From Chloroflexi bacterium GWB2_49_20 (lineage in GTDB: Bacteria > Chloroflexota > Anaerolineae > Anaerolineales > Villigracilaceae), in the NCBI GenBank assembly GCA_001796335.1, contig MGMF01000001.1:294657-358656 (forward strand): a stretch of 64,000 nucleotides of DNA, in the 5' to 3' direction. The translations under genes were made by a program, and so were the position numbers. The notes under the pieces were generated by a model, which searched no databases, was not told where the DNA came from, and saw only the letters and a list, made by a program, of their open reading frames with translations. Shown in pieces: positions 17,873-27,807 of this stretch (within the stretch, counting starts at the first letter, position 1; each line of letters starts with the position of its first letter).

Positions 17873-17918
17873 ATAAGATCCCGAATTTATTTCCAAATCG
17901 GTGAATTTAGGATCTTAT
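17873..17918 (+). terminator. Stem-loop after the ABC operon
   Basis: ATAAGATCC (17873-17881) pairs with GGATCTTAT (17910-17918), a 9-bp perfect stem with a 28-nt loop just past the binding-protein stop. A second, stronger hairpin follows. Confidence 0.45.
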
Positions 17919-17931
17919 CCTTAAGGTTTGT

Positions 17932-17962
17932 GGGCTAGTATGGAGATATTTCATACTAGCCC
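17932..17962 (+). terminator. Strong hairpin, probable terminator of the ABC operon
   Basis: GGGCTAGTATG (17932-17942) pairs perfectly with CATACTAGCCC (17952-17962) around a 9-nt loop. Only a short TT follows, so termination may be partial or the hairpin may protect the transcript end. Confidence 0.6.
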
Positions 17963-18096
17963 TTAATACGAATGATTAGTTTTTCAACTTTCAATTAATC
18001 GCTTATTAAAAGTTGATTCTAATCATAGAGGTTGGTATCGATAAGAATTAAATATCTTAAATCCCTAAATAAAATACAGAATAAGGAGTAATAGAT

Positions 18097-18492
18097 ATGA
18101 AAATAATTGAAATAATTTCAGATGAAGTTGCGTATCCACCAAAATTTGGTAGTCCAACTTCACTTGCACTCCAATATGGGAATTTGATATTTATATCTGG
18201 AATGATGCCTTGGAATTTGGAAAGAAACGTGGTTGTACCAGGTGACATCGAAATACAAACTAGGCAAGCGCTCGCCAATATGGATGCAGTATTAAAAGCA
18301 GCGGGTTCTTCTATGAATAATATTCTTAAGATCACTTTTTATCTCACTGATATTCGAAATAAGCAAGTTGTTTGGAAAGTGCGAAAAGAATTCTTTGGTG
18401 AAAACCGCCCTGCCTCGACCCTGGTTGGAGTAAGTGGTTTAGTTGACCCGCTCGCACTTCTCGAAGTGGATGCGATAGCTTGTAAGGAGTAA
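18097..18492 (+). CDS. RidA/YjgF-family protein, second copy
   Basis: This 131-aa protein is a second RidA homologue, clearly diverged from the one at 10.8 kb. It has NLIFISGMMPWN, TRQALANMDAVLKAAGSSMNNILKITFYLTDI and the more canonical ENRPASTLVGVSGLVDP near the C-terminus. It lies 4 nt before the enamidase-like gene, so the pair is probably co-translated. An enamine/imine deaminase next to an enzyme that opens a cyclic enamide makes chemical sense: the ring-opened enamine would need hydrolysis to aldehyde and ammonia. That linkage is inference. Confidence 0.88.
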   Translation: MKIIEIISDEVAYPPKFGSPTSLALQYGNLIFISGMMPWNLERNVVVPGDIEIQTRQALANMDAVLKAAGSSMNNILKITFYLTDIRNKQVVWKVRKEFFGENRPASTLVGVSGLVDPLALLEVDAIACKE

Positions 18493-18496
18493 TTGG

Positions 18497-19648
18497 ATGA
18501 CCCGTTCAGTTATTAAGAATATCGGTAAAGTTGTCACAGGTTCGATTCGCAATCCTATAGAAAATTGGGAATCTCTTTTAATCACTGATGGAAAAATTGA
18601 TGGTTTTAATGTTGATTTAAAAACTACTCAAGATGTTCAGCATGTGATCGATGCAAGTGGTATGACTTTGATACCAGGTTTATATGATAGTCATACACAC
18701 CCTGTTTTTGGTGGTTATTCACCAAGATTGAAAATCATGGATTGGATCGAAAGCTACCTGCGCGGTGGGATAACCTCAATGATTTCTACTGGAGAATTAC
18801 ATTTACCTGGACGACCTCACGATCCTCAAGGTGTAAAAGCTCTGGCAATTCTAGCATCCAAATCATACAGAAATGAACGTCCTTCTGGCGTTAAAGTTCA
18901 AGGTGGGACATTAATATTAGAGACAGGTCTTAAAGAAAAGGATTTTGAAGAAGTTGCTAGCGCTGGGGTTCGAGCAGTAAAATTTATTGAGGCCATTAAC
19001 GATGGAGAAGAGGCAATCAGATTTTCAAAATGGGCAAAAAAAAATAATTTGAAAGTTATTATCCATTGTGGTGGTACTTCTTTACCAGATGTACCTACAA
19101 GTACAGCTCAGTCTATTATTGAAGTCGAACCTGATATTCTCGCTCATCTTAATGGTGGACCCACTCCATTATCTATAAACGATATTGATTATCTTATCCA
19201 CAATACCCCATGGGCTATTGATTTAATTAGGTTTGGAAATTTTAAACTTGCGCTTCATATAATTGAAGCCGTAATTAAAATTGATGCATTAGAGAGAGTT
19301 ATACTGGGAACTGACTCTCCAACAGCAAGTGGGATGGAACCATTGGGGATTTTACATTTGATGACTTCCTTAGCTTCTCTTTCAAATCTAAAGCCTGAAC
19401 AAGCGATATGTATGGCTACTGGAAACACATCGAAAGTTTATACTCTTCCTGCAGGAAGGGTGGAAATAGGAGCACCGGCTGATTTAGTCCTTCTAGATAC
19501 TCCTTTAGGCGGTTTAGCAAATAGCGCTTTAGAAAGCATGAAAGCAGGGGATATTCCTGCCATAGGTATGGTGATGATAGATGGCGATGTGCGTGTTCTA
19601 CGAAATAGTCTTACCCCTCCAACCCAAAGGAAAATTACGATTTCATAA
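18497..19648 (+). CDS. Amidohydrolase closely resembling enamidase of nicotinate fermentation
   Basis: This 383-aa protein has the amidohydrolase architecture with small flanking beta-domains. It resembles, in blocks along its whole length, the Eubacterium barkeri enamidase that hydrolyses 1,4,5,6-tetrahydro-6-oxonicotinate to 2-formylglutarate: IKNIGKVVTGSI at the N-terminus, HLPGRPHDPQGVKALAI, AHLNGGPTPLSI and CMATGNTSKVY. Metal-site candidates are His66 and His68 (DSHTH), His190, His217 and Asp273 (LGTDSPTASG). The bridging-ligand region reads VKFIEAIND, where Lys162 or Glu165 could take the role of the Glu in enamidase. The comparison is from memory of the family. AAGGAG supports the start. 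A hydrolase acting on a cyclic enamide or lactam is likely; the exact ring is not determined. Confidence 0.82.
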   Translation: MTRSVIKNIGKVVTGSIRNPIENWESLLITDGKIDGFNVDLKTTQDVQHVIDASGMTLIPGLYDSHTHPVFGGYSPRLKIMDWIESYLRGGITSMISTGELHLPGRPHDPQGVKALAILASKSYRNERPSGVKVQGGTLILETGLKEKDFEEVASAGVRAVKFIEAINDGEEAIRFSKWAKKNNLKVIIHCGGTSLPDVPTSTAQSIIEVEPDILAHLNGGPTPLSINDIDYLIHNTPWAIDLIRFGNFKLALHIIEAVIKIDALERVILGTDSPTASGMEPLGILHLMTSLASLSNLKPEQAICMATGNTSKVYTLPAGRVEIGAPADLVLLDTPLGGLANSALESMKAGDIPAIGMVMIDGDVRVLRNSLTPPTQRKITIS

Positions 19649-19680
19649 CCGTCCTTTCTAATCAATTAAGGAGGTAACAA

Positions 19681-20583
19681 ATGCAAATACGTTCTGATAA
19701 TGAAGAGTCGATCATATATATTGATGGAAATTATTTACCCGAAATTAATGCCAAGATCTCGGTGTTTGACCATGTTGTTCTTTATGGTGATGGTGTATAT
19801 GACACTTGTTGTGCGTGGAATGGGAAGGTATTTAAGTTAGATGAGCATATCGATAGATTATATGAATCTGCCTATGCCATAAAGATTCAAATACCTATCA
19901 ACAAAAGGGATATGAAAGAAGCAATTTTAGAGACAGTCCGTAAAAATAAACACCAAAATGCCTACTTAAAAATCATTGTCACAAGAGGCGTTGGGGAATT
20001 ACCTTTACTCAGTCCTTATAATTGCAAACCAAGTGTGATAATTTTCTCGAAACCTTATATGCGTTTAGTTGGAGAAGGAGGACATGAAAAAGGAATAAGA
20101 GTCAAGATTGCTGCTTTAAGAAGAATCCCTGATCAATGTCTTTACTCGAAAGCGAAAATGATCAATTATCAAAACCATGTATTAATGCGTTTAGAGGCAA
20201 ATGAAGCTGGCTACGATGACGCAATTGAATTAACTATCGATGGATTTGTGGCAGAAGCACCAGGTTACAATGTGTTTGTAGTTAAAAACGGAAAACTATT
20301 TACACCACCCGATAACATTTTAATGGGTATAACACGCCAAACTGTTTTTGAACTTGCGTACGACGAAAGTATCCAGGTATTAACCGAAAGAATTTCGCCA
20401 TTCGATCTTTTTACTGCTGATGAAGTATTTTTTTCGAGTACTGCAGGTGGTATCTTTCCAGTAATAAGTGTGGATGGTAGGACGGTAGGATCTGGAAAGC
20501 CAGGGATTATTACAGAAAAAATGCGTAACGGCTATAATGATCTACTTGAAAGTGGGAAAAAAAGTACACCCGCTTTCTTATAA
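19681..20583 (+). CDS. Class IV pyridoxal-phosphate aminotransferase
   Basis: This 300-aa protein belongs to the branched-chain/D-amino-acid aminotransferase fold family (IlvE, DAAT, PabC). The PLP lysine lies in SKAKMINYQNHVLMRLEANEAGYDDAIEL, and the phosphate-cup region reads FVAEAPGYNVFVVKNGKLFTPP, where most family members have EGSxxNIF. The C-terminal FFSSTAGGIFPVISVDGR is also typical. It could transaminate a branched-chain or D-amino acid, or an amino acid derived from the ring substrate. GGAGG precedes the ATG and the gene sits between the enamidase-like gene and a LeuA/HMGL-type enzyme. Confidence 0.88.
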   Translation: MQIRSDNEESIIYIDGNYLPEINAKISVFDHVVLYGDGVYDTCCAWNGKVFKLDEHIDRLYESAYAIKIQIPINKRDMKEAILETVRKNKHQNAYLKIIVTRGVGELPLLSPYNCKPSVIIFSKPYMRLVGEGGHEKGIRVKIAALRRIPDQCLYSKAKMINYQNHVLMRLEANEAGYDDAIELTIDGFVAEAPGYNVFVVKNGKLFTPPDNILMGITRQTVFELAYDESIQVLTERISPFDLFTADEVFFSSTAGGIFPVISVDGRTVGSGKPGIITEKMRNGYNDLLESGKKSTPAFL

Positions 20584-20602
20584 AAAATATCAGGAGAAGA
20601 TA

Positions 20603-21817
20603 ATGAATCAACCATGGATTAATAAGGATAAACACACAAGCTTATACAATTTCCTGGATATCCCTCAGGAAGAATTGAATTTTCCGAATGATATTGTTGT
20701 GACCGATTGCACTTTACGAGAATCAGATCAATACGCTGGTGTTGCCCTTACCAAGGAAGACAAAGTTACTTTTGCGAGCGCACTTGATAAAGTTGGTATT
20801 CAACAAATTGAAATTGGAATGCCAGCAATTACTCCCGAGGAACGAGAGACGGCGGAAGCGATTGTTAATTTGGGTTTGAAAGCTAAATTAATAGCCTTGT
20901 GTCGAGCAAAAAAAGAGGATATTGACTTGGCTGCATCTCTTGGAGTTTGGGGTGCAGTGGTTAGCATGCCTTCTGGTTACCTTCAGATTGAAAAACGGTT
21001 GAAATGGGAACCTCAACGTGTAATTGACACAGCAATGGAAATGGCGAGTTATGCGCACGAAAAGGGTTTGTTTGTTGACCTAAGCCCCTATGATACTACC
21101 CGAGCGCACCCAGACTTTCTACAGAAATATATCTCGACAGTTACAGCACAAGGAACAGTAGATAGAGTCCGTCTGGTGGATACAACAGGTTGTATCACAC
21201 CTCATGGGATTCGGTCTTTGATAAAAATTATGCGAGAGGTTACTGATTTACCTATAGAACTACATCTCCACAACGATTTTGGCCTGGCTGTTGCCAGCAC
21301 AATTGCTGGTCTGGGGGCAGGGGCTAATGTGATCTCAAGTTCCTTTAATGGGATGGGGGAACGATCTGGAAATACTCCAACGGAGGAAGTTGTTACGGCA
21401 CTCCATCTTCTATACAATATCGACATTGGTTTGAACTACGATAAGGTATATGAAACATCACTTTTGTTGCAGAAACTTACTGGTGTCAAAATGCATCCCC
21501 ATAAATCAGTTGTTGGGCAGAACTCGTTTACACAAATATCCGGTTTAGTCTTGGCTGGTTTTAAAGAAGACCCATTCGTTGGCTTATCTTATCTCCCAGA
21601 AGTAGTAGGCCAGATTACAACAGTGTCTTTAGGGAAAGCAACTGGAAAAGCTTCTATAGAATGGAAGCTTGAACAATTGGGTTTAGATGCTTCAGACGAC
21701 CAAATCCGAAAAATAGTCTTATTGGTCAAGGATTTCGCATTAGCCAATCACGGTGAAGTCAGCGATAATGAGTTTAGAAGGATTGTTAAGGAAGTCGCTG
21801 ACAATTCGGAAAATTAA
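20603..21817 (+). CDS. HMGL-like/LeuA-type lyase or Claisen-condensing enzyme
   Basis: With the ATG at 20603 (GGAGA 5 nt upstream) this is 404 aa; an upstream start at 20537 would overlap the aminotransferase. It is an HMG-CoA lyase/isopropylmalate synthase-type TIM barrel. Metal and acid-base motifs are VTDCTLRESDQ at the barrel start, HLHNDFGLAVA with the metal-binding histidines, and FNGMGERSGNTP. The C-terminal stretch resembles the linker of homocitrate/isopropylmalate synthases, but the full LeuA regulatory domain is absent. It could condense a 2-oxoacid with acetyl-CoA or cleave a 2-hydroxy acid. No leucine pathway genes are present, so a catabolic role is favoured. Confidence 0.85.
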   Translation: MNQPWINKDKHTSLYNFLDIPQEELNFPNDIVVTDCTLRESDQYAGVALTKEDKVTFASALDKVGIQQIEIGMPAITPEERETAEAIVNLGLKAKLIALCRAKKEDIDLAASLGVWGAVVSMPSGYLQIEKRLKWEPQRVIDTAMEMASYAHEKGLFVDLSPYDTTRAHPDFLQKYISTVTAQGTVDRVRLVDTTGCITPHGIRSLIKIMREVTDLPIELHLHNDFGLAVASTIAGLGAGANVISSSFNGMGERSGNTPTEEVVTALHLLYNIDIGLNYDKVYETSLLLQKLTGVKMHPHKSVVGQNSFTQISGLVLAGFKEDPFVGLSYLPEVVGQITTVSLGKATGKASIEWKLEQLGLDASDDQIRKIVLLVKDFALANHGEVSDNEFRRIVKEVADNSEN

Positions 21818-21894
21818 TATTTGAACTTTCCTGTAATATTTATAATTAATATCTTTGAGCAATCCGTTTAATTCAAGTTAATCGGTAATTTATT

Positions 21895-23070
21895 ATGATT
21901 CCTGATCAAGTAAAAAGTAGATTTCCAATTACTTCAATTCTATTATTGACTACAGGGTTCTATGCGAGTTTCTTGTCACGGATTGCCCTCTCCCCATTAC
22001 TTGTAAGTGTTGAATTGGACCTTGGGATTCAACATGGTAGAGCGGGAGCTTTATTTCTTCTTATTTCTACAGGCAATATTATATCAACATTGGGATCCAT
22101 TTATGTTTCATCCCGCATAAAACATCACACAATCCTAGTTATTTCGACTTTCATGACAGGGATAGCTCTGTTAATGACTTCTTTGGCAAAAGAAGAGATC
22201 CTATTAAGTATCAGTCTAATATTTCTTGGGCTTTCTACTGGATTCTATCTACCATCCAGCTTAGCCTCACTTACAGAGACTGTTGACCAAAGTTCGTGGG
22301 GAAAGTCGATAGCAATACATGAACAGGCACCAACATTGGCATATATTTCTGCTCCACTATTGGCATTATTTCTATTGCCTTCAGTCCAATGGAGAGGAAT
22401 CATTGCAATTCTGGGTTATTTTACCCTCGCTGTTGCCTTTATTTTATTGTTTTATACATCTCGGACAGGTCGTTTCTTGGCCGAGAAACCTTCAAAAGAA
22501 ATATTTAAGGAAATTCTTAATATCCCATCTTTTTGGTTGATTGTGATCTTATTCAGCCTAGGGGTTGGAGGAAACATTGGTACTTATACAATGTTACCTC
22601 TTTACCTTACTGCCGAGAAAGGATTCGATTCTAATTGGGTCAACACAATAATCCCTTTGACTAGGGTGACTGGGTTTGCAGTTTCCTTCTTATCCGGATA
22701 TTTAGCTGACCGATTTGGACACTGGAATGTATTAAAGTGGATATTAATAGGATCAGGAGTTACCATTATTTTTCTTGGAATAATGCCTTCAACTAAATTG
22801 TTACCCATTCTTTTTCTACAACCAGTATGGGCAACTGCTTTTTTCCCACCTGCATTTGCTGCCCTTTCTAATTTAGCCTCGAATCAAAGGCGGAACTTCT
22901 TAGTTTCATTAGTAGTACCTTTGGCCTTCTTAGTTGGAAATGGTGGTGTGCCATTTACAATAGGATATTTTGGCCAAGCAGGAGTTTTTTGGCTGGGATT
23001 TACTTTACTGGGTGTATTAACTATCGTTGCAGGGTTATTAATGTTAAAATTAATACCTGAATACAAATAA
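21895..23070 (+). CDS. MFS transporter, 12 membrane segments
   Basis: This 391-aa, strongly hydrophobic protein has about twelve membrane segments and the MFS inter-helix motif region SGYLADRFGHWNVLKW between helices 8 and 9. It is a secondary carrier in the inner membrane, probably importing the substrate or exporting an end product of the adjacent enamidase/aminotransferase genes. Its direction and ligand cannot be predicted. The ribosome site is weak. A long AT-rich hairpin directly follows the stop codon. Confidence 0.88.
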   Translation: MIPDQVKSRFPITSILLLTTGFYASFLSRIALSPLLVSVELDLGIQHGRAGALFLLISTGNIISTLGSIYVSSRIKHHTILVISTFMTGIALLMTSLAKEEILLSISLIFLGLSTGFYLPSSLASLTETVDQSSWGKSIAIHEQAPTLAYISAPLLALFLLPSVQWRGIIAILGYFTLAVAFILLFYTSRTGRFLAEKPSKEIFKEILNIPSFWLIVILFSLGVGGNIGTYTMLPLYLTAEKGFDSNWVNTIIPLTRVTGFAVSFLSGYLADRFGHWNVLKWILIGSGVTIIFLGIMPSTKLLPILFLQPVWATAFFPPAFAALSNLASNQRRNFLVSLVVPLAFLVGNGGVPFTIGYFGQAGVFWLGFTLLGVLTIVAGLLMLKLIPEYK

Positions 23071-23071
23071 A

Positions 23072-23102
23072 AAATTGATAATATTAAAAATATTATCAAT
23101 TT
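23072..23102. terminator. Bidirectional AT-rich hairpin between convergent genes
   Basis: AAATTGATAATATT (23072-23085) and AATATTATCAATTT (23089-23102) form a perfect 14-bp stem with a 3-nt loop. It is flanked by A-rich DNA on the left and T-rich on the right, between the MFS gene and the oppositely oriented M20 gene, so it can terminate both. Confidence 0.7.
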
Positions 23103-23158
23103 AATAATCAATCTTAATATTATTTTCCACACCCCCGGATATTAAAGAATAATTAATA

Positions 23159-24424
23159 TTAACCTTGGTTACACCATTTATCAATTGAAACTGCGAGAAT
23201 TTTTGTTGCAGAAATTAAATTTTCTATCGGTAAGAATTCGTTCATTGCATGCATTTGAGCTGTTACACCAGGCCCAAAAATAACTGTTGGTGTTTCTCCA
23301 TAACCGATAAGGAAACGCGTATCCGCTGCTGCCTTTCGGGCACTTATTATTGGATTTTGCCCGGAAGCGATATTAAAAGATTTGATTAGGGTCTGAACAA
23401 TTGGATGGTCGATAGGAATTTCTGCACCTCGTGCTACAAGACCTTCATTGTAACTTACCACAGGAAGATTATTTCGCAACCAGGGATCAGCCAAAGCTAC
23501 ATGCTTTATTTGTTCCTCAAGTTGGTTTTGGACATCTTCTATTTCTTCGTACGGCATAAGACCCAGGCTTCCTTTTAAGACACAATGTTCCGGTGTGATA
23601 CTCGGGAAAGTACCTGAATGGAACATAGTGACTGCACATGGAAGAGCACCACGGTTATCTGGGTAAAGTGGGTGTTTTAAGTCCTCAATTCGAATCTTTT
23701 CGAGGTCTTCGACTGCCTGGACAATCTTGTAACCCTTTTCAATTGCACTCACGGAATCATACCTAGCTGCTATACCAGAAGGTTTCCCTTTAATTTCAAC
23801 TTTAAACCATAACCGACCGATGCAAGCAGGCATTACCTCCATATCACTGGTCTCGCAACAAATACCAGCTTGGGCTTTATAACCGCGAAGGATACAAGCT
23901 AATGTTCCCATTCCGGTTCTCTCTTCATCAACAGTGTATTCCATGATAATGTCCCCTTGAGGTTTCCATCCAATTTCTAAGAGTATCGCAACAGCCATGG
24001 TCATAGCTGCTACTCCACCCTTCATGTCCGAAGAACCTCTTCCCCAAATTGAACCTGATCTAACAACTCCTGAGAAAGGGCCATCAAACCATTGATCGAT
24101 TGGAGCTACGGGGACAGTGTCGACATGTCCATTAAGTAATAATGATCGACCAGAACCATTTCCTTTTAAGACTCCAATTACGTTTGGTCTACCATCGAAT
24201 GGAATATCTGGTTGGATATAACCTGGATGCTTGGATAACAAATTAATATCAGGTTCAAATTTATCTACTGTTAGTCCTAATTGCAGCAGTGTTTCTGATA
24301 TAAAATCTTGAATTTTCGACTCGTTCCCAGTTTCGCTGTTTATCTGTACGAGAGATTGTAGATAAGCTATCACTTTTTCTCGACGCTCATCTATGGCATC
24401 ACAAATCCAATTTGAATTTTCCAT
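23159..24424 (-). CDS. M20-family deacylase/peptidase (ArgE/DapE/CPG2 type)
   Basis: From the ATG at 24424 (GGAGG 10 nt upstream) this is 421 aa. It has the M20 di-zinc site: LLNGHVDTVPV (His, catalytic Asp), GRGSSDMKGG (bridging Asp), TVDEERTGMGT (general-base and ligand Glu), ICCETSDMEV (ligand position) and the distal His in AQMHAMNEFLP. A dimerisation domain occupies about 190-310. Members remove acyl groups from amino acids or hydrolyse small amides. Given its neighbours it may deacylate an N-acyl or N-formyl intermediate. It faces the MFS gene. Confidence 0.9.
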   Translation of the reverse strand: MENSNWICDAIDERREKVIAYLQSLVQINSETGNESKIQDFISETLLQLGLTVDKFEPDINLLSKHPGYIQPDIPFDGRPNVIGVLKGNGSGRSLLLNGHVDTVPVAPIDQWFDGPFSGVVRSGSIWGRGSSDMKGGVAAMTMAVAILLEIGWKPQGDIIMEYTVDEERTGMGTLACILRGYKAQAGICCETSDMEVMPACIGRLWFKVEIKGKPSGIAARYDSVSAIEKGYKIVQAVEDLEKIRIEDLKHPLYPDNRGALPCAVTMFHSGTFPSITPEHCVLKGSLGLMPYEEIEDVQNQLEEQIKHVALADPWLRNNLPVVSYNEGLVARGAEIPIDHPIVQTLIKSFNIASGQNPIISARKAAADTRFLIGYGETPTVIFGPGVTAQMHAMNEFLPIENLISATKILAVSIDKWCNQG

Positions 24425-24942
24425 TTTATCCAAACCTCCATTCCGAAGTTAAAAATTCGAGATAAACCATAATTATAACGAAAATCAATTTATTGAAGAA
24501 ATAAAAAAAGTGTGCTACACCCAATTGTCTTAAAGCATAAATAATTTTAATTCTCGAAATAATTAATCACACACATTCTGCATTGACGAGGAAAGTATCC
24601 AAGTAGGTTATTATCTTTTGTTCACCCAATGGAAAATTCCAAATGGGATTAATAAATTATATTCCCAAAATCAATTTTTAGAAAATTTGTGCTTTTACGA
24701 TAAGGTAATTATATATTATTTCCGAGATTGGTGTTAAATATATCCTGATCTCAGATTTGCATAGAAAAAATTCACAAGTGTGGATTTATGATTGCTAAAA
24801 ATTTATATCGTGCTGAGATTCTTCGAGAAATTTCTACAGCTACCTTACAGCTACCAGAATAGAAGACATGGACGATTTAACCACCATATATAATATCAGA
24901 TAGACAATACACTACCATATATACTAGCAACTGTGTTGAGTG
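24425..24942. other. Gap with dispersed repeat next to the IS110 element
   Basis: No gene is visible. The stretch 24831-24927 (TTTCTACAGCTACC ... CCATATATACTAG) is nearly repeated at 58550-58653 and more distantly at 44043-44112, each in intergenic DNA. Within it the string ACCATATATA occurs twice. It borders the downstream end of the IS110 transposase gene. Confidence 0.55.
24831..24927 (+). repeat. Dispersed intergenic repeat, copy A
   Basis: Shares CAGAATAGAAGACATGG, GACGATTTAACC, ATCAGATAGACAA and ACCATATATACTAG with copy C at 58550-58653; copy C has a short insertion after GACATGG and lacks the duplicated CTACCTTACAG. Copy B at 44043-44112 is more diverged. All three are in the same orientation. 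Confidence 0.75.
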
Positions 24943-26373
<1,431 letters not shown>

Positions 26374-26391
26374 TTGATCAAGATTGGATAA

Positions 26392-26802
26392 AGTCTAGAT
26401 AAGGATATATCTTCTCAACAGCTCGCTATTCTAAGCCATCTTGAACTCGAAGAGGATCCTTTTCTGTCAACCAATGACATTGTATCCTACACGATAACAA
26501 CACATGAAATTGAACTGACAGCTGATGGTTATGAAAAAATTGATAGTCTATCTGTCCCGGTCGATGGAAAACCTTTCGCTGTCTGTGTTGACGGTCAGCC
26601 AATCTATGCAGGCGCTTTTTGGGTCGGATATTCATCTTTGATCTTCGATGGGATCGTCATAGACACCATCCGTGCTTCAAAAGAGCATCCTGAAATACAA
26701 ATCCAACTGGGTTATCCGGGATCAGACTTTTTTAGTGGGGATGATCCCAGGTCTGACCCGAGAATATTGCAAGCCTTAGAACAAGCGGGCAAGTTGAAAT
26801 GA
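26392..26802 (+). pseudogene. Headless reading frame, remnant of an unrecognised gene
   Basis: An open frame of 136 codons runs from just after a TAA at 26389 to a TGA at 26800, with no ATG, GTG or TTG near its beginning. It reads like real protein (for example SYTITTHEIELTADGYEKI and FAVCVDGQPIYAGAFW) and ends RILQALEQAGKLK. Family unknown; the part seen looks like an extracytoplasmic beta-rich domain. An overlapping ATGA at 26799 opens a 30-codon frame ending at 26891. The 5' part was probably removed by the adjacent mobile-element events. Confidence 0.5.
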
Positions 26803-26971
26803 TCACCGTGAAAATTACCCGACTGCCCGGTTCATACAGCGCAACACGTTTGGTCGGGAGAGTTAAAGATTTGTCGGATGCGCAATGTTGAAAAAAAACA
26901 ACAACAGTGCACTTTCGCAAGTGGACATGTGCGCCGCCTGTTTTCTCTAACACTTTACTTGAGTGGATCAC

Positions 26972-27766
26972 TTACCCTTTTGAAGCAACGATCAACGAAT
27001 ACCCCGCGTAGCCCTCCGTCTGATAGCGGATAAGGCGCTTTTGGCTGCGGATAAGTTCCAGCACGGGGCCAATTCCGTATTTAGAGAGCAGGCGGGGGAT
27101 AAAGTTGAGTTTTTCCCGCGTGGTGAAAATATCGGCGGGGGTGCTATTGGGACTCCATTTGAGACCAGGTCTTATTTTCAATGCGTTCTCCATTCCCGAC
27201 CAGTCTTCGACAATCTTGGGAATTGCCCCGGCTTTAATCAGCATTTGCTTCCATTCCTCCACGCTATAAGGCATTGTCCCAAAGCGCAGAGACGCCTCCC
27301 GCCTTTCCTCTGCGGATAACGGTTTCAGCCATGTGCTTTCGTGGATCACAATCGTCCCGCCTGGTTTGGTCACCCGCACCATTTCATCCAACACTCGCTG
27401 TGGGGCATTGATTGCAATCAACCCGACGGCACATTCGTTGACGACCACATCGAACTGGTTATCCTGAAATGGTAATTTTCTGGAATCGCCGACCTTGAAG
27501 TCAACTTTATCAGCTAGGCCCTCTTCCTGCGCCCTTTTTTCGGCAAGATCAACAAAGCGTGGGTTGAATTCCAACCCGGTGATCCGGGAACCAAATTCTC
27601 GTGCATACAGGCAAGCGAACACACCTTTTCCGGAAGAAACATCCAGCACGCGGGTGGAAGGGCTAAAATTCACCACCTCCCCGATCCGTTTGCTCAAATC
27701 AAAACCCCCGGGATGCAGGGTTTCGACTCCGCTCATTTCAAGTACGTCTTCAGCAGAAATTATCAT
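26972..27766 (-). CDS. Class I SAM-dependent methyltransferase
   Basis: This 264-aa protein has the Rossmann methyltransferase fold: VLDVSSGKGVFACLYA (motif I, about 39-54), an acidic residue after the second strand in ITGLEFNPRF, and FDVVVNECAVGL followed by VTKPGGTIVIHE. The start MIISAEDVLEMSGVETLHPGG resembles the broken methyltransferase at 29.5-29.8 kb, which has EVLHPGG at the same place. It is the last gene of the MarR/ArsA group. The three spaced cysteines of ArsM arsenite methyltransferases are not evident, so arsenic methylation is not supported. GGAG is placed well before the ATG. Confidence 0.85.
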   Translation of the reverse strand: MIISAEDVLEMSGVETLHPGGFDLSKRIGEVVNFSPSTRVLDVSSGKGVFACLYAREFGSRITGLEFNPRFVDLAEKRAQEEGLADKVDFKVGDSRKLPFQDNQFDVVVNECAVGLIAINAPQRVLDEMVRVTKPGGTIVIHESTWLKPLSAEERREASLRFGTMPYSVEEWKQMLIKAGAIPKIVEDWSGMENALKIRPGLKWSPNSTPADIFTTREKLNFIPRLLSKYGIGPVLELIRSQKRLIRYQTEGYAGYSLIVASKG

Positions 27767-27807
27767 TTTGGGTTCTCCTTTTTTGGTAGTCTGGTTTTAG
27801 AAGTTGT

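Noticed and set aside
26972..27766. Arsenite methyltransferase ArsM
   Set aside because: The spaced cysteines that bind arsenic are not evident in the sequence.
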